Origin: an uncultured Pseudomonadales bacterium
GTDB lineage: Bacteria > Pseudomonadota > Gammaproteobacteria > Pseudomonadales > Pseudohongiellaceae
Assembly: GCA_943789485.1 (NCBI GenBank)
Contig: CALSUH010000007.1
Coordinates: 248,001-312,000, forward strand
DNA length: 64,000 nucleotides
Direction of reading: 5' to 3'
The notes under the pieces were generated by a model. It was not told the origin of the DNA. It searched no databases and was given only the letters and a program-made list of their open reading frames with translations. The position numbers were made by a program, and so were the translations under genes. Shown here piece after piece: positions 29,886 to 45,810 of this stretch. Numbering within the stretch: the stretch's first letter is position 1; each line of letters starts with the position of its first letter.

Positions 29886-31979
29886 CTAGGATGTTTGATT
29901 AATTATACCTTCAGCTATATTGTTAGGCACCACTGCATACTTATCGAATTCCATCGTATAAGTAGCTCGACCTTGAGTCGCCGAACGCAAGTCCGTCGAA
30001 TAGCCAAACATTTCAGACAAGGGAACCTCAGCATTGATTACCTTACCCATAGAGCTGTCTTCCATGCCCTGCACCATGCCACGACGACGGTTCAAGTCAC
30101 CCATCACATCACCCATATATTCCTCGGGCGATACAACTTCTACTTTCATCATCGGCTCTAGCAAAGCCGCATCAGCTTTGAGCGCGCCTTTCTTCAAGGC
30201 CATTGAACCTGCAATTTTAAACGCCATCTCGCTGGAATCCACATCGTGGAATGATCCGTCGAAAAGAGTGACCTTCATTGCAAGCAAAGGATAGCCAGCG
30301 AGACAGCCATTCTTCATCTGCTGCTGCACACCTTTATCTACGGCTGGAATGTATTCTCTGGGAATCGTACCACCAACAATTTCGTTCACAAATTCGTATT
30401 CTGAATCTGGATCCAAAGGCTCAAGTCTCAGCACCACGTGTCCATACTGACCGCGACCACCAGACTGCTTAACGTGCTTTCCTTCGACTTCTACGATTTT
30501 TCTGATTGTTTCACGGTAAGCCACTTGTGGCTTACCAATGTTCGCCTCAACGGAGAATTCACGACGCATTCTATCTACCAGCACGTCAAGATGAAGTTCA
30601 CCCATACCTGAAATAATTGTCTGGCCAGATTCTTCGTCTGTCTCGACTCGAAATGACGGATCTTCCTGAGCCAATTTACCCAAGGCGATGCCCATTTTTT
30701 CCTGGTCTGCTTTAGTCTTCGGCTCAACCGCTACCGAGATAACAGGCTCTGGGAATTCCATCTTCTCAAGCGTCACAACCCGGTCAATAGCACACAGTGT
30801 TTCACCGGTTGTCACATCTTTGAGGCCAATCGCAGCAGCGATGTCGCCGGCCAATACTTCCTTGATTTCTTCACGCGTGTTCGCGTGCATCTGCACCATA
30901 CGACCAACACGCTCTTTCTTATTTTTGATTGGGTTGTAAACAGAATCGCCAGAATTTAGCGTACCTGAGTAAACTCGGAAAAACGTCAAAGTACCAACGA
31001 AGGGGTCGGTTGCGATCTTGAATGCCAAAGCCGCAAACGGCGCATTATCATCGGCTTTACATTGCGTAACAGCACCATCTTCAAGAAGGCCTTCAATGGC
31101 CTTAACTTCCGTAGGCGCAGGCATATAATCGATTACCGCATCAAGCACTGCTTGAACACCCTTGTTCTTAAAAGCCGAACCACAAAGTGTAGGCACTATT
31201 TCACTCGCCAATGTGCGAATACGAATACCGCCCATGACTTCTTCTTCGGTCAGGTTGCCAGTCTCCAGATACTTATCCATAAGCTCTTCATTGGCTTCTG
31301 CTGCCGCTTCAAGCATGGTTTCACGCCATTCATCAGCTAGATCTTGCATGTCAGCAGGAATATCTTCGTAGTCGAAGGTGGCACCTTGATCTGCTTCGTT
31401 CCAGCGAATCGCCTTCATCTTAACGAGGTCGACAACGCCCTTAAATTCGTCTTCCGCACCGATAGCCAACTGCAATGGAATCGGGTTAGCGCCTAATCGT
31501 TCTTTCATCTGGTCTACAACCATCAGAAAGTCAGCGCCGGCTCGGTCCATCTTGTTGACGAAAACCATGCGAGGCACTTCGTAGCGATTAGCTTGGCGCC
31601 ATACTGTTTCCGTCTGGGGCTGAACACCCGAAGAGCCGCAAAGCACAACTACAGCGCCGTCCAATACACGTAAAGAACGCTCCACTTCAATAGTGAAGTC
31701 AACGTGCCCCGGTGTGTCGATGATGTTAATACGGTGTTCGTTGTACTGCTTACCCATGCCGCTCCAGAAACAAGTAGTCGCCGCAGAGGTGATAGTAATA
31801 CCACGCTCCTGCTCCTGTTCCATCCAGTCCATAGTCGCAGCACCATCGTGTACTTCACCAATCTTATGTGAAATACCTGTATAGAATAGAACACGTTCAG
31901 TAGTTGTAGTCTTGCCCGCATCTACGTGAGCAACGATTCCGATATTGCGATAGCGCTCCAATGGATGCTTTCTAGCCAC
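29886..31979 (-). CDS. fusA: Elongation factor G
   Basis: A 697-residue translocase GTPase. The G1 motif [27 protein letters not shown] and NKMDRAGAD are intact, and domains II-V follow to the end with the [31 protein letters not shown] region. It lies in the str operon between rpsG and tuf. Confidence 0.98.
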   Translation of the reverse strand: MARKHPLERYRNIGIVAHVDAGKTTTTERVLFYTGISHKIGEVHDGAATMDWMEQEQERGITITSAATTCFWSGMGKQYNEHRINIIDTPGHVDFTIEVERSLRVLDGAVVVLCGSSGVQPQTETVWRQANRYEVPRMVFVNKMDRAGADFLMVVDQMKERLGANPIPLQLAIGAEDEFKGVVDLVKMKAIRWNEADQGATFDYEDIPADMQDLADEWRETMLEAAAEANEELMDKYLETGNLTEEEVMGGIRIRTLASEIVPTLCGSAFKNKGVQAVLDAVIDYMPAPTEVKAIEGLLEDGAVTQCKADDNAPFAALAFKIATDPFVGTLTFFRVYSGTLNSGDSVYNPIKNKKERVGRMVQMHANTREEIKEVLAGDIAAAIGLKDVTTGETLCAIDRVVTLEKMEFPEPVISVAVEPKTKADQEKMGIALGKLAQEDPSFRVETDEESGQTIISGMGELHLDVLVDRMRREFSVEANIGKPQVAYRETIRKIVEVEGKHVKQSGGRGQYGHVVLRLEPLDPDSEYEFVNEIVGGTIPREYIPAVDKGVQQQMKNGCLAGYPLLAMKVTLFDGSFHDVDSSEMAFKIAGSMALKKGALKADAALLEPMMKVEVVSPEEYMGDVMGDLNRRRGMVQGMEDSSMGKVINAEVPLSEMFGYSTDLRSATQGRATYTMEFDKYAVVPNNIAEGIINQTS

Positions 31980-32044
31980 AGCTTATGCTCTTTATATATA
32001 GAATTAATTCGATTCGAATTAGTTTGCCTACTACAACGCATTGA

Positions 32045-32515
32045 TTAGAAGCGGTAGTGTGAGAACGCTCGGTTGGCTTCCGCCATGCGATGCACGTCTT
32101 CGCGCTTCTTAACCGCACTACCCTTACCCTCAGATGCATCGGATATTTCACCAGCCAGACGCAATGCCATGGACTTCTCGCCACGCTTACGGGAATGTTC
32201 AACTAACCAACGCATGGCTAGGGCATGGCGACGCTCGACACGTACTTCGACTGGCACCTGATAGGTAGCACCACCGACACGGCGAGACTTAACTTCGACC
32301 ATTGGAGCTATGGCATCCAGAGCCTTCTCGAAGGTTTCGAGAGGATCGCCAGGAGTTCTAGCTGAAACCATGTCTAATGCACCATAGACGATACGCTCGG
32401 CAACAGACTTCTTACCATCGACCATCACGTGGTTCATAAATTTTGCGAGGGTTAAACTACCGAACTTTGGATCTGGCAGGATTTCACGTTTTGCAACTAC
32501 TCTTCTTCTAGGCAT
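32045..32515 (-). CDS. rpsG: 30S ribosomal protein S7
   Basis: A 156-residue head assembly protein ([20 protein letters not shown], then [16 protein letters not shown]). In E. coli S7 represses the str operon through the rpsL-rpsG spacer. The spacer here is long (188 bp) and hairpin-rich. Confidence 0.97.
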   Translation of the reverse strand: MPRRRVVAKREILPDPKFGSLTLAKFMNHVMVDGKKSVAERIVYGALDMVSARTPGDPLETFEKALDAIAPMVEVKSRRVGGATYQVPVEVRVERRHALAMRWLVEHSRKRGEKSMALRLAGEISDASEGKGSAVKKREDVHRMAEANRAFSHYRF

Positions 32516-32555
32516 TTGAGACCTCTATGTTTATTCAGGTTGATCCAGGACTCTA

Positions 32556-32673
32556 AGCCACCTCAATAGTGGCTCACCTGGCCTTACTCTCACTCATCGC
32601 TTTATTAAAGAGTCTCGATGAGACGCGTATCCTTACGCTTGTAGAAGCATTGTCAGATAAATTTATCCGACAA
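32556..32673 (-). promoter_or_regulatory. Hairpin cluster in the rpsL-rpsG spacer
   Basis: Three separate dyads lie in the untranslated spacer: AGCCAC/GTGGCT (32556-32574), GTCTC/GAGAC (32612-32624) and TTGTCAGATAAA paired with TTTATCCGACAA (32650-32673). None has a U run, so they are not terminators. In enterobacteria this spacer is the S7 autoregulatory target, which is the inference here. Confidence 0.45.
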
Positions 32674-32703
32674 CGCTATGACTCCACATTCTAGTGCTTG
32701 CTG

Positions 32704-33075
32704 CTACTTTGGCTTCTTAGTACCGTATTTGGAACGGCTCTGCTTACGATCAGCAACTCCCGAAGTATCCAAGCTACCGCGAATCGTGTGGTAGCGAACA
32801 CCTGGAAGATCCTTGACACGACCGCCTCTGATCAGAACAACGGAGTGTTCCTGCAGGTTGTGGCCTTCACCACCAATATAGGAAGACACTTCAAATCCGT
32901 TAACCAGGCGCACACGGCACACCTTTCTCAAAGCCGAATTAGGCTTCTTTGGTGTAGTTGTGTAGACCCTAGTGCAAACACCACGCTTCTGAGGCGAGCC
33001 TTGTAACGCAGGTACGCCGCTTTTGACGATTTTGCTGCGTCGGGGTTTACGGACTAATTGGTTAATTGTCGTCAT
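32704..33075 (-). CDS. rpsL: 30S ribosomal protein S12
   Basis: A 123-residue decoding-centre protein, with the start set at [13 protein letters not shown] (AAGGA upstream) instead of an upstream in-frame codon at 33114. The segments [14 protein letters not shown] and [15 protein letters not shown] keep the wild-type lysines, so no streptomycin-resistance change is seen. It is the first gene of the str operon. Confidence 0.97.
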   Translation of the reverse strand: MTTINQLVRKPRRSKIVKSGVPALQGSPQKRGVCTRVYTTTPKKPNSALRKVCRVRLVNGFEVSSYIGGEGHNLQEHSVVLIRGGRVKDLPGVRYHTIRGSLDTSGVADRKQSRSKYGTKKPK

Positions 33076-33297
33076 GTTTTCCTTAAAACCTCTAATTTTT
33101 TTGGGAGAAACCACTTCCTATCATCTCAGTCTCTCATCGAAACGACCTTAGTCGTCGCTAGGTAGAGCTTAGTCAATAGAAAAATCGGTTCTCCGTCTCT
33201 CTTCATTAAATTCGGGTCAGCTTCCTAAACGGGTCACTGTAATGCGCCAAAGCCCTTAGAAATAGCCTAAGGAAGCTCCCAGAATAAAGGATGCGAG

Positions 33298-33326
33298 AGT
33301 TTAATGATCCCACATCCTCTAGTCAA
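33298..33326 (-). promoter_or_regulatory. Sigma70 promoter of the str operon (rpsL)
   Basis: On the minus strand, TTGACT (33321-33326), a 17-bp spacer and TAAACT (33298-33303), about 220 bp upstream of rpsL. The start region (CTCGCATCC) closely resembles that of the S10 promoter. Confidence 0.75.
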
Positions 33327-33369
33327 CTATTTCCAAGCATTGCTGCTTGTTTGAGCGGGCTCTCTAGCC

Positions 33370-37621
<4,252 letters not shown>

Positions 37622-37670
37622 TTAATAATCACTAATTCTTCATTTGTCGTACTAGCTAGCGCGAATTGGT

Positions 37671-40600
37671 TTATTTAGTACTGACGTCCAATTCCATATC
37701 GATCGCAAGCGATCTAATTTCCTTCACTAGCACATTAAATGATTCCGGCATTCCCGGCTCCATTCTGTGGTCACCATCGACGATGTTCTTGTACATCTTC
37801 GTTCGTCCGGCAACATCATCCGACTTAACGGTTAGCATTTCCTGCAAGGTATAAGCCGCACCATAAGCTTCGAGCGCCCACACTTCCATCTCTCCGAAGC
37901 GCTGCCCACCGAACTGTGCTTTACCACCTAGTGGCTGCTGCGTAACCAAGCTGTACGAACCAGTCGATCTAGCATGCATTTTGTCATCTACCAAGTGATT
38001 CAATTTCAGCATATACATGATGCCAACAGTTACTTGACGGTCAAAAGACTCTCCCGTTCTGCCGTCAAAAAGTGTGACCTGACCACTTTCATTAATGCCG
38101 GCTAGCTCTAGCATGTCTTTGATTTCAGACTCAGCCGCTCCATCGAACACAGGAGTGGCCATCGGAACGCCCGCACGCAAGTTACCCGCAAGCTCCAAGA
38201 CTTCATCGTCACTGAAACTTTTAATGTCTTCAGTGCGCTCACCGATCTTGTTGTAGACTTCGGTAACTAGCTTTCTAACTTCTGATGCCTTCTTCCTAGC
38301 ATCTAGCATCTCGCCAATACGGTTACCCAAGCCCTTAGCCGCCGCACCTAGGTGCGTCTCTAAGACCTGACCAACGTTCATTCGCGACGGTACGCCTAAC
38401 GGATTCAACACGATATCTATCGGCTCACCCTTCTCGTCATAAGGCATGTCTTCGACAGGCATAATTACCGAGATAACACCTTTGTTACCATGACGTCCGG
38501 CCATCTTGTCACCGGGCTGTATACGGCGCTTAATAGCGAGGTAGACTTTAACGATCTTCAATACGCCAGGAGCTAGATCATCACCTTGAGTGAGTTTCTT
38601 TCTCTTGTCTTCGAAGAGCTCGTCTAGATCTACTCGTCTCTCTTTAAGCTGCTCATCTGCACGCTCTAATTGCTTGTTCACTTCATCATTAGACATGCGC
38701 AGCTTGAACCAATCTTCCTTCGGCAGCTCCTCGAGATAGTCAGCGGTAATCTTCTGGCCCTTCTTCAACTTCGGGCCACCAGCTACAACTTTTCCTATCA
38801 GAGCTTGTTGTAGACGCTCATAAGTTGCGGCCTCTACAATTCGATATTCATCATCGATGTCTTTGCGAACCTTAGACAGTTGCGTCTCTTCAATCTCCAC
38901 GGCCCGTTGATCTTTATCAAGACCATCACGTGTGAATACCTGTACGTCGATTACGGTACCCTTAACACTTGTAGGCACACGCGAAGAAGTGTCTTTTACG
39001 TCCGAGGCTTTCTCACCGAAGATTGCACGCAGCAACTTTTCTTCTGGAGTTAGCTGCGTTTCGCCCTTAGGCGTAACTTTGCCGACCAAAATATCGCCAG
39101 CACTAACTTCAGCACCTATATACACAATGCCAGACTCGTCCAGCTTGCTTAGGGCGCCTTCGCCTACGTTTGGAATATCCGCGGTAATCTCTTCGGATCC
39201 AAGTTTGGTATCGCGAGCGACACAAGTTAGTTCCTGAATATGAATAGTGGTGAAGCGATCTTCCTTAACCACTCGCTCAGATATCAGGATTGAATCTTCG
39301 AAGTTGTATCCATTCCAAGGCATGAATGCGATACGCATATTCTGCCCTAGTGCTAACTCACCCATATCAATTGATGGCCCGTCTGCCAAGATGTCGCCAC
39401 GACCAATCTGGTCTCCATCTTTGACCAACGGTCGCTGGCTAATACATGTATTCTGATTAGAGCGGGTGTACTTAGTCAGGTTGTAGATATCCACACCCGC
39501 CTCACCTGCGTCTGTCTCTGCATCGCTCACACGAACGATGATTCTAGCCGCATCGACGCTCTCGATGACGCCACCACGGAACGCAACAACACATACACCT
39601 GAATCGGTCGCTACATTGCGCTCCATGCCCGTACCAACCAAAGGCTTCTCAGTCTTTAGCGTCGGCACTGCTTGGCGCTGCATATTCGAACCCATCAGGG
39701 CGCGGTTAGCATCGTCATGCTCTAGAAAAGGAATCAATGCTGCCGCAACTGACACCATCTGTTGTGGAGCCACGTCCATATAGTCAACTTCTTCGCGTGG
39801 CTTTAAGAGTGTTTCACCCTTGTATCGTACGGTGACGAGCGTATCGACCAAACCCTTCTTCTTGTCCAAAGGAGCGCTCGCCTGCGCAATGACAAAATCA
39901 CTTTCGTCAATCGCTGATAGATAATCGATCTCATCTGTAACTTTGTTGTTAACCACCTTTCTATAAGGGCTTTCAAGAAAGCCGTAGTGATTTGTTCTCG
40001 CATAAGTTGCAAGCGAGTTAATCAATCCAATGTTCGGACCTTCAGGCGTTTCAATTGGGCATACTCGACCGTAATGAGTCGGGTGTACGTCACGTACTTC
40101 GAAGCCCGCTCTCTCTCTCGTGAGACCACCGGGCCCAAGTGCCGATACGCGACGCTTGTGAGTCACCTCTGACAGCGGGTTATTCTGATCCATAAACTGG
40201 GAAAGCTGACTGGAGCCAAAGAATTCCTTGATCGCTGCAGCCACTGGCTTAGCATTGATCATATCTTGTGGCATCAGGCCCTCAGAGTCAGCCATGCTCA
40301 AACGTTCTTTCACTGCGCGTTCGACACGAACCAAACCAACACGAAATTGGTTCTCTGCCATTTCACCAACAGAGCGAATACGGCGGTTACCTAAGTGATC
40401 GATGTCATCCACTGAACCGAAACCGTTACGGATTCCGACCAGAGTCTTCAGCACGTCGACGATGTCTTCCTTACTAAGGACCATCAAGCCCTCGGACTCA
40501 GGACGACCCAGCCGGCGATTAAACTTCATTCGACCAACTGCAGAAAGATCGTAACGCTCTGGCGAGAAGAATAGGTTAGAGAATAAGTTCTCTGCAGATT

Positions 40601-41768
40601 CCTTCGTAGGTGGCTCGCCTGGACGCATCATGCGATAGATTTCGACCATAGCTTCCAACTTGGAAGTGGTTCCATCGATGCGCAATGTATGCGATACAAA
40701 TGGACCGCAGTCCAGATCGTTAGTATAGATAGTCTCGAACGTTTTTACGCCGGCCTCGAAGAACTGCTCTATCAGCTCTTCAGTGATTTCAGTATTACAG
40801 GCTACTAAAATTTCCCCAGTCTCTTCGTTGATCACATCGGCAGCAAGCGCGGCACCAATAAGGTACTCATGCTCGATTAGCAACGTAGTTAACTTCGCTT
40901 GCTCCATGAGGCGTACGTGGCGTGAAGTAATACGGCGGCCAGCCTCCACGATTTCCTTGCCTTTCTTGTCATTGATCGGAAAAGTAAGCACTTCTCCACG
41001 CAGACGAGCAGGGATTAGATTCAACGAAATAGTCGACTCTTTATCTTTACTTTTCGTCGTAATCTTAAAACTATTGTTGTCGTAGAACATCTCAAGAATT
41101 TCTTGAGATCCATAACCTAATGCGCGCAGCAATACCGACGCAGGCAATTTACGGCGACGGTCAATTCGAACATAGACCATGTCTTTCGGATCGAATTCAA
41201 AGTCGAGCCAAGAACCACGGTAAGGAATTACCCGTGCAGAGTAGAGTAGTTTTCCTGAGCTGTGCGTCTTCCCACGGTCATGATCAAAGAACACACCCGG
41301 AGATCTATGCAACTGCGATACAACAACACGCTCCGTACCGTTGATAACAAAAGTACCTGAATCAGTCATCAACGGGATCTCACCCATATAGACTTCTTGC
41401 TCTTTAATATCTTTAATAGTTTGTACTGTTGATTCCTTATCATAAAGAATCAACCGAACCTTAACCCGCAAGGACACTGAATAGGTAGAACCACGCAATT
41501 GACATTCTTTGACGTCAAAGGCAGGCTTTCCAAGGTTGTAGCTAACATATTCCAGAACTGCCTTGCCGGAATAGCTGACGATAGGGAATACAGATTTGAA
41601 CGCGGCATGTAGGCCTTGTTCCATACGTGATTCGACAGGCACGTCAACCTGAGTAAACTGTTTATAGGAATCGACTTGTATAGATAAGAGGTAAGGGATG
41701 TCCATCGCACTTGGCAATTTGCCGAAGTTCTTACGGATACGTTTTTTCTCTGTATACGAATAGGCCAT
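37671..41768 (-). CDS. rpoB: RNA polymerase beta subunit
   Basis: A 1365-residue beta subunit, with the start set at [19 protein letters not shown] (AGGA eight bases upstream). A longer frame to 41801 is not conserved. The rifampicin region ([23 protein letters not shown]) matches the sensitive wild type. The C-terminal [21 protein letters not shown] is complete. The gene lies between rplL and rpoC. Confidence 0.98.
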   Translation of the reverse strand: MAYSYTEKKRIRKNFGKLPSAMDIPYLLSIQVDSYKQFTQVDVPVESRMEQGLHAAFKSVFPIVSYSGKAVLEYVSYNLGKPAFDVKECQLRGSTYSVSLRVKVRLILYDKESTVQTIKDIKEQEVYMGEIPLMTDSGTFVINGTERVVVSQLHRSPGVFFDHDRGKTHSSGKLLYSARVIPYRGSWLDFEFDPKDMVYVRIDRRRKLPASVLLRALGYGSQEILEMFYDNNSFKITTKSKDKESTISLNLIPARLRGEVLTFPINDKKGKEIVEAGRRITSRHVRLMEQAKLTTLLIEHEYLIGAALAADVINEETGEILVACNTEITEELIEQFFEAGVKTFETIYTNDLDCGPFVSHTLRIDGTTSKLEAMVEIYRMMRPGEPPTKESAENLFSNLFFSPERYDLSAVGRMKFNRRLGRPESEGLMVLSKEDIVDVLKTLVGIRNGFGSVDDIDHLGNRRIRSVGEMAENQFRVGLVRVERAVKERLSMADSEGLMPQDMINAKPVAAAIKEFFGSSQLSQFMDQNNPLSEVTHKRRVSALGPGGLTRERAGFEVRDVHPTHYGRVCPIETPEGPNIGLINSLATYARTNHYGFLESPYRKVVNNKVTDEIDYLSAIDESDFVIAQASAPLDKKKGLVDTLVTVRYKGETLLKPREEVDYMDVAPQQMVSVAAALIPFLEHDDANRALMGSNMQRQAVPTLKTEKPLVGTGMERNVATDSGVCVVAFRGGVIESVDAARIIVRVSDAETDAGEAGVDIYNLTKYTRSNQNTCISQRPLVKDGDQIGRGDILADGPSIDMGELALGQNMRIAFMPWNGYNFEDSILISERVVKEDRFTTIHIQELTCVARDTKLGSEEITADIPNVGEGALSKLDESGIVYIGAEVSAGDILVGKVTPKGETQLTPEEKLLRAIFGEKASDVKDTSSRVPTSVKGTVIDVQVFTRDGLDKDQRAVEIEETQLSKVRKDIDDEYRIVEAATYERLQQALIGKVVAGGPKLKKGQKITADYLEELPKEDWFKLRMSNDEVNKQLERADEQLKERRVDLDELFEDKRKKLTQGDDLAPGVLKIVKVYLAIKRRIQPGDKMAGRHGNKGVISVIMPVEDMPYDEKGEPIDIVLNPLGVPSRMNVGQVLETHLGAAAKGLGNRIGEMLDARKKASEVRKLVTEVYNKIGERTEDIKSFSDDEVLELAGNLRAGVPMATPVFDGAAESEIKDMLELAGINESGQVTLFDGRTGESFDRQVTVGIMYMLKLNHLVDDKMHARSTGSYSLVTQQPLGGKAQFGGQRFGEMEVWALEAYGAAYTLQEMLTVKSDDVAGRTKMYKNIVDGDHRMEPGMPESFNVLVKEIRSLAIDMELDVSTK

Positions 41769-41910
41769 TGGTGTGTTCCTAGCGTTGTGTTCTATTGGCA
41801 TTAACTACTAGCAGAATTTTTCTGCGATTTGCATGGCCTGCGTCTTAACGACTTGGCCAATGCGCGGCGATTAAGCCGATCTGCTTTTACTCGAAATTAC
41901 AACAAACTAA

Positions 41911-41936
41911 CGCCAGGTGCGTTGAGGCACCCGGCG
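41911..41936 (-). terminator. Hairpin in the rplL-rpoB spacer, possible attenuator
   Basis: A 10-bp stem (CGCCGGGTGC/GCACCTGGCG, one G-U pair in RNA) with a 6-nt loop about 25 bp after rplL and no U run. In E. coli this spacer holds a partial terminator and an RNase III site that set the ratio of L7/L12 to RNA polymerase. A similar role is inferred. Confidence 0.45.
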
Positions 41937-41962
41937 CTTGTCGCTTTATAGCAAAGTGCTTA

Positions 41963-42337
41963 CTACTTAAGCTCAACGGTTGCGCCAGCTTCTTCCAAAG
42001 CTTTCTTGGCTTCATCCGCATCTCCCTTAGGAGCAGCTTCTTTAATAGTTGATGGCGCGCTATCAACTAATTCCTTAGCTTCTTTAAGACCTAGACCAGT
42101 GATTCCACGTACTGCCTTAATGACGTTCACTTTCTTTTCGCCAATAGAGGCTAGAATGACATCGAATTCAGTCTGCTCTTCTGCTGGCGCAGCATCGGCT
42201 GCTGCCGCTGGAGCTGCAGCAACTGCAGCTGCTGCTGAAACACCAAATTTTTCTTCCATTGCTTCCACCAGTTGAACTACGTCCATTACTGACATGTCTG
42301 CAATTGCTTCTAATACATCTTCTTTGGAAAGAGCCAT
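41963..42337 (-). CDS. rplL: 50S ribosomal protein L7/L12
   Basis: A 124-residue stalk protein: N-terminal dimer helix region ([32 protein letters not shown]), an Ala-rich hinge, and the factor-binding C-terminal domain with [20 protein letters not shown]. It recruits translation GTPases. Confidence 0.97.
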   Translation of the reverse strand: MALSKEDVLEAIADMSVMDVVQLVEAMEEKFGVSAAAAVAAAPAAAADAAPAEEQTEFDVILASIGEKKVNVIKAVRGITGLGLKEAKELVDSAPSTIKEAAPKGDADEAKKALEEAGATVELK

Positions 42338-42425
42338 GACTCTTGTCTCCTACTTTCTTTAAATTAATTTAAGTTGTTTTCTAACTTTCTACTACTTCTA
42401 CAATTTCTAAACTGTTACGAAGGAA

Positions 42426-42956
42426 CTAGGCTGCTTCCTGCTTCTGGTCTCGAACTGCTGCAACAGCACGTGTTGCTTTCGAGGGAACCTCTATCATGGT
42501 TCTGGCGAGCTTCGTTACAGGCGCTAACATAACGCTCATAAGAATGGACAGCGCTTGATCGTGAGTCGGCAACTTGGCCAACACGTCGATCTGATCAGCA
42601 TCCAATAACTTGCCACCTACAGAGAGTGCTTTGATCTCGAAATCTTTTTCCTGTTTGGCAAAATCCTTCAGCACGCGTGCAGCGGCGCCAGGGTCTTCCT
42701 CTGAGAATGCAAGAATCGTAGGTCCGACTAAAACTTCCTGAATGCATTCGAATTCAGTACCTTCAACTGCTTTTCTAAGCAGCGTGTTTCTTACAACACG
42801 AAGATAAACATTATTCGCTCTAGCATTCTTTCGAAGCTCAGTCATATCACTAACGGTTACACCCCGATAATCGGCGAGTACCGCAGACAATGCACTGTTA
42901 GCAGCCTTATTGACTTCCGAAACAATTTGTTTCTTATCTTCTAGTCCAATAGCCAC
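42426..42956 (-). CDS. rplJ: 50S ribosomal protein L10
   Basis: A 176-residue stalk base protein ([42 protein letters not shown]). It starts with GTG at 42954-42956, eight bases after AAGGAG. The L10-L12 complex binds the leader upstream to repress translation of the operon. Confidence 0.96.
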   Translation of the reverse strand: MAIGLEDKKQIVSEVNKAANSALSAVLADYRGVTVSDMTELRKNARANNVYLRVVRNTLLRKAVEGTEFECIQEVLVGPTILAFSEEDPGAAARVLKDFAKQEKDFEIKALSVGGKLLDADQIDVLAKLPTHDQALSILMSVMLAPVTKLARTMIEVPSKATRAVAAVRDQKQEAA

Positions 42957-43049
42957 TAGCTAAACTCCTTAATATGGTCGATTTCTCGACCGCGATTTAG
43001 CATGACACTTTCGCGCCATACCCTTGCTATTCGGTGATTAAAATCTAGC

Positions 43050-43140
43050 ATTACACTAAATTGGGCTTCACCATCTGCGTAGGAAATTAAGCGAGCCAAC
43101 CCAAATTGGGCGGTCACACCTACGGTCTTTGACAGCTTCG
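43050..43140 (-). ncRNA. Ribosomal protein L10 leader (autoregulatory RNA of rplJL)
   Basis: The 267-bp rplA-rplJ spacer has, on the minus strand, GACCGTAGGTG, then CCCAATTTGGGTTGG, CTTAAT, and CCTACGCAGATGGTGAAG, the paired GTAGG/CCTAC and GCAGATGGTG arrangement of the L10 leader family. A further hairpin lies close to the rplJ start (42976-42991). This RNA normally binds L10-L12 for feedback control. Boundaries are approximate. Confidence 0.65.
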
Positions 43141-43165
43141 CTTTCGCGAAACCCCAAAGTCTGTT

Positions 43166-43185
43166 GAAGAGAGAACACTCTCTTC
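43166..43185 (-). promoter_or_regulatory. Perfect 8-bp stem hairpin just after rplA
   Basis: GAAGAGAG, a 4-base loop and CTCTCTTC lie about 40 bp after the rplA stop. There is no U run, so it looks like an RNA processing or stabilising hairpin between rplKA and rplJL rather than a terminator. Confidence 0.45.
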
Positions 43186-43223
43186 GAATCTTTTACTTGT
43201 AAACGGAAATCTCTTTCCTGATG

Positions 43224-43922
43224 TTAAAGAAGCTCTAGAGATGACTGGTCAATCTGCAAGCCAGGACCCATCGTCGAAGAAAGAACAACCTTCTTTATGT
43301 AGACACCCTTAGCTGCAGATGGCTTGGCCTTCTTTAGGTCTGCCAATAGCGCTTCAAGGTTCGCCTTAACCGCAAGGGCTTCAAAGCCCACTTTGCCGAT
43401 CCCGCCATGAACGATACCGTTCTTGTCAGTCCTGTATCGAACCTGACCGGACTTGGCGTTCTTAACTGCAGTTTCTACGTCTGGCGTAACTGTTCCGACT
43501 TTAGGATTAGGCATCAAACCTCTAGGACCGAGAACCGTTCCTAGCTTGCCCACTACACGCATAGCATCTGGTGTTGCTATAACTACGTCGAAGTCCAAGT
43601 TTCCTGCCTGAATGGATTCCGCTAGATCATCGAAGCCCACCACATCGGCACCGGCAGCCTTCGCCTTTTCAGCATTTTCGCCCTGAGCAAATACCGCGAC
43701 GCGAACGTCTTTGCCTGTGCCGTTTGGTAGAATTGTGGAACCGCGAACTGCTTGATCCGATTTGCGCGCATCGATGCCGAGGTTCACACAAACGTCTAGA
43801 GACTCGCTGAATTTCTTTGAAGCAAACTCTGTGATTATCGCAACAGCTTCTTCAACTGAGTAGGCTTTGCCTGCCTCAACCTTTTCAGCTACTTGCTTTT
43901 GTTTTTTGGATAGTTTGGCCAT
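43224..43922 (-). CDS. rplA: 50S ribosomal protein L1
   Basis: A 232-residue L1 stalk protein ([39 protein letters not shown], then [22 protein letters not shown]). It moves deacylated tRNA at the E site and in E. coli represses the L11 operon. It lies 1 bp after rplK. Confidence 0.97.
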   Translation of the reverse strand: MAKLSKKQKQVAEKVEAGKAYSVEEAVAIITEFASKKFSESLDVCVNLGIDARKSDQAVRGSTILPNGTGKDVRVAVFAQGENAEKAKAAGADVVGFDDLAESIQAGNLDFDVVIATPDAMRVVGKLGTVLGPRGLMPNPKVGTVTPDVETAVKNAKSGQVRYRTDKNGIVHGGIGKVGFEALAVKANLEALLADLKKAKPSAAKGVYIKKVVLSSTMGPGLQIDQSSLELL

Positions 43923-43923
43923 G

Positions 43924-44358
43924 TTACTCCACTCCCTCGACTTCTATGCCCGCGCTGCGCGCGCTGCCTGCAAGTGTGCGAACCGCAGCATCCATATCAG
44001 CAGCAGTAAGATCAGCCATTTTCTGGGTCGCAATCTCTTCTAATTGTGCACGGTTTACTTTGCCCACTTTTTCAGTGTTTGGACGTCCACTTCCTTTCTT
44101 AAGGCCGGCTGCTTTACGCAGTAGCACAGAGGCGGGAGGCGTCTTCGTAATGAAGGTGAAGCTACGATCTGCATAAACAGTAATAACCACCGGAATAGGC
44201 AGTCCAACCTCAACGCCTTGAGTCTGCGCATTGAATGCCTTACAGAATTCCATGATGTTTACGCCGTGTTGACCGAGAGCCGGACCAACGGGTGGACTTG
44301 GGTTAGCTTTTCCTGCGCCAACTTGCAGCTTTATATAAGCCAGTACTTTCTTAGCCAT
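43924..44358 (-). CDS. rplK: 50S ribosomal protein L11
   Basis: A 144-residue L11. The start [32 protein letters not shown] has AAAGGAG upstream, and a frame reaching seven codons further is less likely. It forms the GTPase-associated centre and is needed for RelA activation. It follows a spacer that holds the second palindromic repeat. Confidence 0.97.
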   Translation of the reverse strand: MAKKVLAYIKLQVGAGKANPSPPVGPALGQHGVNIMEFCKAFNAQTQGVEVGLPIPVVITVYADRSFTFITKTPPASVLLRKAAGLKKGSGRPNTEKVGKVNRAQLEEIATQKMADLTAADMDAAVRTLAGSARSAGIEVEGVE

Positions 44359-44417
44359 ATCTTTCTCCTTTGGGTTCAAACGTTCGATTAAGCCTCGCAG
44401 CTAACCAAACTCCCCGG

Positions 44418-44444
44418 CGATTCATAACAAATGTTAGTGAATCG
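44418..44444 (-). promoter_or_regulatory. Hairpin upstream of rplK
   Basis: CGATTCA...TGAATCG continues inward with TAACA/TGTTA (one bulged base), a 27-bp dyad about 60 bp before rplK. It may be the leader target of L1 autoregulation or an operator. No good promoter was found around it. Confidence 0.4.
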
Positions 44445-44460
44445 ACTTTGTTTTAAAAAT

Positions 44461-44534
44461 GGGGTCAGAGTAAAATTTCCGCTAAATGCGGCTAAATATT
44501 CCCGTATTTACGCTGGAAATTTTACTCTGACCCC
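44461..44534. repeat. 74-bp REP-like palindrome with GGGGTCAGAGTAAAA ends (copy 2)
   Basis: A perfect 20-bp terminal inverted repeat (GGGGTCAGAGTAAAATTTCC and its complement) encloses a partly paired centre (GCTAAATGCGG against CCGTATTTACGC). The first 15 terminal bases equal those of the element at 16800-16872, but the centres differ. It lies 7 bp after nusG. On the minus strand it is followed by ATTTTT, so the transcript could form a terminator-like hairpin between nusG and rplK. Confidence 0.85.
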
Positions 44535-44541
44535 GACACTT

Positions 44542-45075
44542 CTAGCTCTTTTCGACCTGCCCGAACTCAAGCTCTACCGGAGTCGCACGGCCGAAAATTA
44601 ATACAGCAACGCGTAATCTGCTCTTCTCGTAGTTAACTTCCTCAACCGTGCCGGTGAAGTCATTAAAAGGACCATCTGTAACTCGAACCATTTCGCCAGG
44701 TTCGTAGATCGTCTTGTGAGTTGGAACCTCTTCGCTATCCTCCATTCTCTGGAGAATCTTATTCGCTTCTTTATCGGTTATCGGGGCAGGTCTCTCTGCC
44801 GTGCCGCCAATAAAACCCATGACTCTGGGCGTGTCCTTAACCAAGTGCCAAGTATCGTCGTTTAATTCCATATGAACCAAGACGTAACCCGGAAAGAATT
44901 TGCGCTCACTCTTTCGTTTCTGACCACCGCGCATTTCTACAACTTCTTCGGTAGGCACCAACACTTCATCGAAGTAATCCTCCATTTTTCGAAGAGCAAT
45001 TCGCTCTCCCAATGCAAGCATCACTTTCTTTTCATAGCCTGAATAGGCATGAACTACGTACCAGCGCTTTGCCAT
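44542..45075 (-). CDS. nusG: Transcription termination/antitermination factor NusG
   Basis: A 177-residue NusG with the NGN domain ([16 protein letters not shown] to FIGG) that binds RNA polymerase and the C-terminal KOW domain ([22 protein letters not shown]) that binds Rho or S10. It lies 9 bp after secE. Confidence 0.98.
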   Translation of the reverse strand: MAKRWYVVHAYSGYEKKVMLALGERIALRKMEDYFDEVLVPTEEVVEMRGGQKRKSERKFFPGYVLVHMELNDDTWHLVKDTPRVMGFIGGTAERPAPITDKEANKILQRMEDSEEVPTHKTIYEPGEMVRVTDGPFNDFTGTVEEVNYEKSRLRVAVLIFGRATPVELEFGQVEKS

Positions 45076-45084
45076 TTTTTGCCT

Positions 45085-45453
45085 CTAGCCGATCATCGAT
45101 GAAATAACGCTGTTTAATCCCCAATCCAGTAACCATAAAATAAAAGCTACAATGAATATGACGATAAGGACTACGATCGTAGTCTGCGTTGTTTCTTGTC
45201 TTGTTGGCCAAACAACTTTTCTTATTTCAACTCGCGCATCTAGGCATAAGTTGACAAAAGCGCGCCCGCGAATAGTCTGAGCGCCAATCCATCCGGCCAC
45301 GCCGGCAGTTACAAGCAAGCCTAGCGTTCTAACCAATAATGATTCCGTCGCGAAATAAGAGTTAGCATAAATAGCACCAGCCACAATCGCTGCTACGACC
45401 GCCCACTTGAGCAAATCTAATTTACCGTCTTCGCCTGCTATTTTTTCGGACAT
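45085..45453 (-). CDS. secE: SecE, preprotein translocase subunit
   Basis: A 122-residue SecE, start at MSEKIAGEDGK; a frame to 45495 reads into unconserved sequence. It has two N-terminal helices and the essential C-terminal region (DARVEIRKVVWPTRQETTQTTIVVLIVIFIVAFILWLLDWGL), the long three-helix form of gammaproteobacteria. It pairs with SecY. Confidence 0.95.
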   Translation of the reverse strand: MSEKIAGEDGKLDLLKWAVVAAIVAGAIYANSYFATESLLVRTLGLLVTAGVAGWIGAQTIRGRAFVNLCLDARVEIRKVVWPTRQETTQTTIVVLIVIFIVAFILWLLDWGLNSVISSMIG

Positions 45454-45564
45454 ACTATTTACTATTTCTCTTAGTGCTAAATATCTAGTTAACAACCACC
45501 GACAGTGACCTTATCTCTGCCTATCCTCTTCCCTATGGCTTGCGGAAGAATTCCTGCCTTTAGT

Positions 45565-45640
<76 letters not shown>

Positions 45641-45759
45641 ACTGTTTCTCTAAAGATCATCGGTGTTTCTTATTCTCGCTGGTAATTAAGGGTGGTCAAT
45701 ACGACCTTATTCTTCATTTACTTCGAACGAAATATCGTAAAAACACTAAAGACGACTAA

Positions 45760-45787
45760 GCCGAAGTACCCTTTTGAGTGCTTCGGC
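45760..45787 (-). terminator. Hairpin between tuf (copy 2) and tRNA-Trp
   Basis: GCCGAAG/CTTCGGC stem with a 14-nt loop, about 25 bp after the tuf stop. The following sequence is only weakly T-rich, so it may be a partial terminator or processing signal. Confidence 0.4.
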
Positions 45788-45810
45788 CAAGTAAGCTGTG
45801 TTTTGCGATT

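Noticed and set aside
41811..41825. Small GCAGAA/TTCTGC hairpin before rpoB
   Set aside because: Only a 6-bp stem with no U run. It may form by chance.
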